From CAYGUI01 sp964353115 (GTDB taxonomy: Bacteria; Pseudomonadota; Gammaproteobacteria; JAGOUU01), in the NCBI GenBank assembly GCA_964353115.1, contig CAYGUI010000013.1, positions 1 through 29,837 of the forward strand: a stretch of 29,837 nt of DNA, in the 5' to 3' direction. Of the stretch, positions 26,064-29,837 are shown piece after piece. Both the position numbers and the translations under genes were made by a program. Positions within the stretch are counted from its first letter, which is position 1. Every line of letters starts with the position of its first letter. The notes below the pieces were generated by a model. That model saw nothing but the letters and a program-made list of their open reading frames with translations, did not search any database and had not been told where the DNA came from.

Positions 26064-26097
26064 TTTTTCCAATAATTTTCAGTAATTTTTGGAAAAA
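26064..26097. repeat. 9-bp inverted repeat between acnA and minC
   Basis: TTTTTCCAA at 26064-26072 and TTGGAAAAA at 26089-26097 are exact reverse complements with 16 bases between them. The left arm contains the acnA ribosome binding site (TTGGA on the minus strand). The right arm overlaps the possible minC -35 and the likely acnA transcription start. It could be an operator or a hairpin in the acnA leader that hides the ribosome binding site. The repeat is seen directly; the role is inferred. Confidence 0.5.
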
Positions 26098-26118
26098 TTA
26101 TAACATAAAATATATAAT
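26089..26118 (+). promoter_or_regulatory. Candidate minC promoter (near-leaderless)
   Basis: TTGGAA at 26089-26094 and a perfect TATAAT at 26113-26118 are 18 bases apart. Transcription would start at about 26125, at or next to the minC ATG at 26124. No ribosome binding site is visible at a suitable distance, consistent with a leaderless message. An alternative -10, TAAAAT at 26106-26111, would leave a leader of only a few bases. Confidence 0.5.
26097..26105 (-). promoter_or_regulatory. Candidate extended -10 promoter for acnA
   Basis: On the minus strand this reads TGTTATAAT, a perfect extended -10. Transcription would start around 26090, giving an acnA leader of about 30 bases. It lies between the -35 and -10 of the candidate minC promoter, so the two divergent promoters overlap and RNA polymerase could probably not occupy both at once. 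Confidence 0.55.
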
Positions 26119-26123
26119 GGGAT

Positions 26124-26801
26124 ATGGACACATTAACTACTGCCAATATATTGGAACTCAAGGCGGGCCTATACCCTTTATCAGCTATTAATATTTTCAG
26201 TAGCAATATTGAACTTATTAAACGTGAACTAAAAATTAAAAAATCATTTGCACCAGCATTATTTATCAATGCTCCAATTTTAATTAATTTATTAAAAATA
26301 CAAAATTTATCAGTTAAATTATTAAATGAAATAATTAGTATTTTTAAAAATGAAGAAATTTTACCAATTGGAATAATATATGATAATAATAGCGATAAAA
26401 TCGCTATAGCAGCTCGCAAAAAAAATCTAACTATTTTTACTTCATACCCTAATAGCAAAACGGAAAATAACAAACCAGCCAATCTAACTATTGAGTTTCC
26501 AATTAGATCTGGACAGCAAATAAGCTCTAAAAATGGTGATTTAATAATTACCGAACAAGTTGGCGCAGGCTCAGAAATCTTAGCAGCTGAAAATATTCAT
26601 GTTTATGCTCCTCTTCGCGGACGCGCCCTTGCTGGAACTAATAACTTAGATAGTGCTAAAATTTTCTGTAATAGCTTAGAGGCTGAATTGGTTGCTATTT
26701 GCGGACATTATTTAACTGCTGAGCAAATACCAGAGCAGTATTGGAAAAAAAGAGTTATGATCTATCTAGATAATAAAAAATTAAATTTTAGGATAATATA
26801 G
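26124..26801 (+). CDS. minC: Septum site-determining protein MinC
   Basis: MinC blocks FtsZ polymerisation near the poles and is recruited to the membrane by MinD. The 225-residue protein has an N-terminal FtsZ-inhibiting domain (about 6-100, [15 protein letters not shown]) and a C-terminal beta-helix dimer domain (about 120-225) with the diagnostic [34 protein letters not shown]. The N-terminal half is poorly conserved, as usual. The message appears to start at or near the ATG. minD begins two bases after its stop, with AGGA upstream. Confidence 0.94.
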   Translation: MDTLTTANILELKAGLYPLSAINIFSSNIELIKRELKIKKSFAPALFINAPILINLLKIQNLSVKLLNEIISIFKNEEILPIGIIYDNNSDKIAIAARKKNLTIFTSYPNSKTENNKPANLTIEFPIRSGQQISSKNGDLIITEQVGAGSEILAAENIHVYAPLRGRALAGTNNLDSAKIFCNSLEAELVAICGHYLTAEQIPEQYWKKRVMIYLDNKKLNFRII

Positions 26802-26802
26802 T

Positions 26803-27618
26803 ATGGCAAAAGTTATCGTAGTAACCTCCGGTAAAGGTGGTGTTGGAAAAACAACTTCTAGTGCTGCTATTGCATCGGGTCTTGCAATGCGCGGTAAAAA
26901 AACCGTTGTTTTTGATTTTGATGTTGGACTCAGAAATCTTGATGTCACCATGGGATGTGAACGCCGAGTAGTTTATGATTCTGTAAACGTTATCAATGGC
27001 GATGCCTCTTTAAATCAAGCATTAATAAAAGATAAAAGATTAGAAAATCTTTTCATTTTACCTACATCACAAACTAAAGATAAAGACGTATTAACCAAAG
27101 AAGGTGTTGGTCAAATAATTGCTGAACTTAAGAAAAAATTTGATTACATTATCTGCGATTCACCAGCTGGAATTGAAAAAGGTGCTTTTATGGCAATGTA
27201 TTTTGCCGATGAAGCAATAATTGTAACTAACCCGGAAGTTTCATCCGTGCGCGACTCTGATCGCATGTTAGGTTTAATTGCCAGTAAGTCACAACGTGCT
27301 GAGCTTAATCAAGATCCAGTAAAAGAGCACTTATTGGTCACTCGCTATTGCCCCAAAAGAGTTAAACAAGGAGAAATGTTAAGCCTTGATGATATCAAAG
27401 ATATATTAGCAATACCTGTCTTGGGCGTAATACCAGAATCAATCAGCGTCTTAAATGCCTCTAATGCTGGTGTCCCAGTTGTTTTTGATGAAAAAAGTCA
27501 AGCTGGCGAGGCATATCTTGATGCTATTGATAGATTATTAGGAAAGGATGTAAAACTACGTTTTACTGAATATAAGAAAAAAGGAATTATAAAACGCTTA
27601 TTGGAAGAGCTAGTGTAA
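26803..27618 (+). CDS. minD: Septum site-determining ATPase MinD
   Basis: MinD is the ATPase that binds the membrane, carries MinC and oscillates under MinE control. The 271-residue protein has the deviant Walker A GKGGVGKTT at 10-18, FDFDVGLRNLD as switch I, DSPAGIE as switch II, and a C-terminal amphipathic helix (KGIIKRLLEEL) for membrane binding. Length equals that of E. coli MinD (270). It is preceded by AGGA and shares TAATG with minE. Confidence 0.98.
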   Translation: MAKVIVVTSGKGGVGKTTSSAAIASGLAMRGKKTVVFDFDVGLRNLDVTMGCERRVVYDSVNVINGDASLNQALIKDKRLENLFILPTSQTKDKDVLTKEGVGQIIAELKKKFDYIICDSPAGIEKGAFMAMYFADEAIIVTNPEVSSVRDSDRMLGLIASKSQRAELNQDPVKEHLLVTRYCPKRVKQGEMLSLDDIKDILAIPVLGVIPESISVLNASNAGVPVVFDEKSQAGEAYLDAIDRLLGKDVKLRFTEYKKKGIIKRLLEELV

Positions 27619-27887
27619 TGAAAATATTAGAATATTTAGAATACTTTAAGAATATCAATAAAAAAGAATCCTCTGCAAAAATAGCTAAGGAGCGTTTGCA
27701 AATTATTGTTGCGCACCAGAATAAAAAAGATAACCATGCTTGTGAATTTTTACCAAAACTGGAAAAAGAAATTTTACAAGTTATTGCAAAATATATTCCT
27801 GTTGAAAAACAAGAAGAGGTTAAAGTTGAGCTTGAGCATAATAATGATTTATCTGTTATGGAATTAAATATAACGCTGCCAAATTAA
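27618..27887 (+). CDS. minE: Cell division topological specificity factor MinE
   Basis: MinE stimulates the MinD ATPase and drives pole-to-pole oscillation. The 89-residue protein has the N-terminal membrane and MinD-contact region (KILEYLEYFKNINKKESSAKIAKERLQIIVAHQNK), in which the LQIIVAHQ segment is the conserved anti-MinCD part, and the C-terminal dimerisation domain ending in MELNITLP. The start overlaps the minD stop by one base. Confidence 0.96.
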   Translation: MKILEYLEYFKNINKKESSAKIAKERLQIIVAHQNKKDNHACEFLPKLEKEILQVIAKYIPVEKQEEVKVELEHNNDLSVMELNITLPN

Positions 27888-27893
27888 ACCTAG

Positions 27894-29129
27894 ATGTTTA
27901 GCGTATTAATCTTGCAAGATTTACTAGATTTTATTGCATTACCACTATCTCGCCCTATACAGTTTGGAGTATCTCTTGGATTTAGCCAAGGAAATGAAGT
28001 TGCAAGAGAGGCTGTAAATGCCGTATCTGATTCAATAGGATATGGTAAAATAATAAATCATTGGCCTAAAATTTCTGATATCTCCCCTGTAGGTAAAGGG
28101 AAAGTTCTTTTAAGTCATATACCGCAAGAAAGCACAATACGACAAATATCAGATGCGTTTAATCCTGCTTGTGCACGAAGTATCGATCCTATTATTTGCT
28201 CATCTATACAGTGGTGGGAATATTACATAAAACCTAGCGAATTAGAAAAATCCAATATTCATCATATTGGAATTCCATGCGAAGATCACACAGCTGAAGT
28301 TAATTTAAATATTCTTGCATTATGCATGCTTGAATTAGTTGAAACATATAAAAAAAAGCACCCCATTAACTTTCATTGTAAAGTTAGTAGAGGTCGTGGA
28401 CCTTTAATGGCTGCTATTTTTTTTCGTATTATGAATGAAATTAATGCTGGTCCAGAGTTTTCAGAATTTAACAATCTTGAAAATATAGAAAAGCATTTAA
28501 ACACTAGTCGCTCACAAGTATCTATTGATGAACGTAAAAAAAAAGTTTTTAACGATTTCTTTCATCAAATTCTTCCGCAAATAGTTGAGCAAATAAAAAA
28601 TCCAAAGTCACTAGGATTTAATGAAAAATTATTTTATGGGTTATTACAAAAATCCAGCACTAAAGATTTATTGATTATGAGTTATAGGCATGTAGAAAAA
28701 GAATCTACCGCTGATAAAATTGGTCGTTTAATTGGTTATTATAAAGATATCAATTTTGGACCACAAATTCATCAATTTTTAGAAGACATAATAAAAACTC
28801 CACCTGATAGATATAAAGAACAACCGTGGCATGCTTATATGACTGAATTTAGATTTGGAAATTTTGATGAGCTACCTAATAACTATAAACCACTTGATAC
28901 TATACTATTAACAAAAAGAAAAAAAATAAAAGAAGATTTTAAGAGAGTTTTAGCTGATTTTTCTACTGATTTTTTAGAATTTGAAGCTAAAATTCTTGAA
29001 GCTGATATTACTGAATCTCCCCTACCACCACCTGTTGCCGCAGCAGCCGCAGCAGCTACGCAAGATGAAACTTCATCACCCCTCGCTTTTGACAGCCCCA
29101 GACAAACTTCCGGACAAACTCCCAGATAA
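27894..29129 (+). CDS. Putative dual-specificity-phosphatase-like protein (CX5R), 411 residues
   Basis: I do not recognise the whole protein, but residues about 50-185 resemble eukaryotic-type dual-specificity phosphatases, particularly the PTPMT1 layout: VLLSHIPQES at 71-80 as the first strand, WWEYYI near 108, a possible general acid Asp131 in IPCEDHTAE, and the P-loop HCKVSRGR at 161-168 (His161, Cys162, Arg168). The Asp-to-Cys spacing of 31 residues is that of this family. The usual Gly three after the Cys is Ser165 and the Ser/Thr after the Arg is Gly169, so activity may be altered. Residues 190-370 are helical and unassigned; the tail is Pro/Ala/Ser-rich with seven Ala. It begins six bases after minE without a clear ribosome binding site. 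It may be a secreted effector; this is inferred from domain type only. Confidence 0.7.
   Translation: MFSVLILQDLLDFIALPLSRPIQFGVSLGFSQGNEVAREAVNAVSDSIGYGKIINHWPKISDISPVGKGKVLLSHIPQESTIRQISDAFNPACARSIDPIICSSIQWWEYYIKPSELEKSNIHHIGIPCEDHTAEVNLNILALCMLELVETYKKKHPINFHCKVSRGRGPLMAAIFFRIMNEINAGPEFSEFNNLENIEKHLNTSRSQVSIDERKKKVFNDFFHQILPQIVEQIKNPKSLGFNEKLFYGLLQKSSTKDLLIMSYRHVEKESTADKIGRLIGYYKDINFGPQIHQFLEDIIKTPPDRYKEQPWHAYMTEFRFGNFDELPNNYKPLDTILLTKRKKIKEDFKRVLADFSTDFLEFEAKILEADITESPLPPPVAAAAAAATQDETSSPLAFDSPRQTSGQTPR
29037..29057 (+). repeat. Poly-alanine nonamer repeat
   Basis: GCCGCAGCA occurs twice in tandem (29037-29045 and 29046-29054) followed by GCT, encoding seven alanines in the tail of the phosphatase-like protein. 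The run is GC-rich in an A+T-rich region and in frame, so copy-number change would alter only tail length. Confidence 0.85.
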
Positions 29130-29837
29130 TAATTTTTTATCTTCACGAACCTTGCTAGCAAAATAACCAGCAACAATCATTGACAAACCACCTAATAAAA
29201 ATAATGGAGCAACATTATTCGCAAAAACTTTATTAATAATAATTCCCACCGTAAAAGAAAATAAAATTTGCGGCGCTTGAACAAAAACATTAAATAACCC
29301 CATAAACCAACCCATTTTTTGTTGTGGAATACAGGATGATAAAATAGTAAATGGTATGGTAATTACTACTGCCCAACTAAATCCAAACAATAACATGCTT
29401 AAAAATAATAATATTTTGTTGCCAGTTAGTGCTGAAACAATTAAAGCAACTCCGCCAAAAGACAAGCCTAAAACGTGTATTAATTTATTAGAATATTTAT
29501 GACATAGCGATGGAATAATCATTGAAAATATTACGCTCGCAAAAGTATAAGTTGCAGAATTTATTCCGTTTAATAACATGCCTTGCTCTAACAAGGCACG
29601 ATATTGTGGATTAGCATCAACATCAACTCCTGGTGGCAAGCCATAAACATTTTGCGCTAATAAAATACTGTTAAATATAAAAAAGCAGAATAATCCGATC
29701 CAGGCAAAAAACTGTGTAGCGATTAAATCTTTCATCGCAGTTGGCATATTTATTAAAAAGTTAGATGATTTTTTTTCTATTTTAATAGTTTTATGTAAAA
29801 TTTTTGGCTCTTTAGTTGATATTACAGTCCACAAATT
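29076..29837 (-). CDS. Major facilitator superfamily transporter, SLC45-like, partial
   Basis: About 254 C-terminal residues of an inner-membrane transporter are visible; the frame continues past the right edge. About six membrane spans can be seen (roughly FFAWIGLFCFFIFNSILLA, NSATYTFASVIFSMIIPSL, LIHVLGLSFGGVALIVSAL, KILLFLSMLLFGFSWAVVI, MGLFNVFVQAPQILFSFTV, VAPLFLLGGLSMIVAGYFA). Patterns such as MPTAMKDLIATQFFAWIGLF and MGWFMGLFNVFVQAPQI recall the SLC45/sucrose-maltose group, so a sugar substrate is plausible. The C-terminal tail has an odd SGSLSGSLSG repeat that arises from 12-base repeats and overlaps the convergent gene by 54 bases. Confidence 0.82.
   Translation of the reverse strand, partial: NLWTVISTKEPKILHKTIKIEKKSSNFLINMPTAMKDLIATQFFAWIGLFCFFIFNSILLAQNVYGLPPGVDVDANPQYRALLEQGMLLNGINSATYTFASVIFSMIIPSLCHKYSNKLIHVLGLSFGGVALIVSALTGNKILLFLSMLLFGFSWAVVITIPFTILSSCIPQQKMGWFMGLFNVFVQAPQILFSFTVGIIINKVFANNVAPLFLLGGLSMIVAGYFASKVREDKKLLSGSLSGSLSGAVKSEG
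29098..29133. repeat. 12-base tandem repeat shared by two convergent genes
   Basis: Three imperfect copies of CCAGACAAACTT lie at 29098-29109, 29110-29121 and 29122-29133; the last is degenerate. On the plus strand they encode the end of the phosphatase-like protein (PRQTSGQTPR and the stop), on the minus strand the SGSLSGSLSG part of the transporter tail. Expansion here lengthens both proteins in frame. Confidence 0.75.

Noticed and set aside
26060..26482. A 141-codon N-terminal extension of the acnA frame
   Set aside because: It lies antisense to the conserved minC start, is rich in Leu/Ile without aconitase similarity, and the ATG at 26059 gives a normal length and a ribosome binding site.
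28883..29176. Minus-strand frame of 97 codons with an alanine run
   Set aside because: It is antisense to the phosphatase-like gene and overlaps the transporter tail; its alanines come from the same GCC/GCA repeat read in reverse.
1..29837. tRNA or rRNA genes, CRISPR arrays, insertion sequences, toxin-antitoxin pairs
   Set aside because: Reading through, nearly all sequence is explained by protein genes and I found no cloverleaf, regular spaced repeats, transposase or terminal inverted repeats.

Overview
The window is an AT-rich, very gene-dense piece of a gammaproteobacterial chromosome. Evidence for the class is the conserved order rne / rluC ... yceD-rpmF-plsX-fabHDG-acpP-fabF, the RNase E with a long basic tail, the comEC-exbBD-msbA-lpxK-ycaR-kdsB block, the tolQRAB-pal-cpoB block and minCDE. 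The strong A+T bias, short intergenic gaps, many overlapping neighbours and two unrecognised or effector-like genes suggest a host-associated lineage such as Legionellales, Coxiellaceae-like or Francisella-like bacteria. That placement is an inference; no 16S or other marker is present. I see no tRNA, rRNA, insertion sequence, CRISPR array or phage gene.

Layout. Positions 1-7715 (minus strand) hold one long lipid and ribosome cluster, read from right to left: rluC, sppA, yceD, rpmF, plsX, fabH, fabD, fabG, acpP, fabF (fabF runs off the left edge). Positions 7716-8034 are the only gap of more than 300 bases. It is a divergent region that appears to carry the rne promoter and a structured rne leader. 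Positions 8035-11174 (plus strand) hold rne and an unrecognised 261-residue protein. Positions 11171-26059 (minus strand) form an almost unbroken run: acnA, tolQ, tolR, tolA, tolB, pal, cpoB, dinB, comEC, exbB, exbD, msbA, lpxK, ycaR, kdsB. Positions 26124-29129 (plus strand) hold minC, minD, minE and a 411-residue protein with a dual-specificity-phosphatase-like active-site signature. The right edge (minus strand) is the C-terminal part of an SLC45-like sugar transporter of the major facilitator superfamily.

How the genes fit together. Most of the window serves envelope growth and division. The fab/plsX genes make acyl chains and start phospholipid synthesis. kdsB, lpxK and msbA make and flip lipid A-Kdo. 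Tol-Pal and CpoB pull the outer membrane inward at division. MinCDE positions the septum. RNase E and RluC handle RNA, DinB does translesion synthesis, ComEC takes up DNA, and AcnA belongs to the TCA cycle.

Most interesting points: (1) the gene after minE encodes a candidate Cys-based phosphatase with HC-x5-R at residues 161-168 and a possible general acid Asp131 placed 31 residues before the cysteine, a candidate secreted effector; (2) the rne leader has a perfect 9-bp hairpin that covers the ribosome binding site, plus two mutually exclusive upstream pairings, so it may be an autoregulatory RNA switch; (3) an orphan gene follows rne; (4) the phosphatase-like gene and the transporter overlap tail to tail by 54 bases through a 12-base repeat; (5) there is an unusual series of long same-strand gene overlaps.
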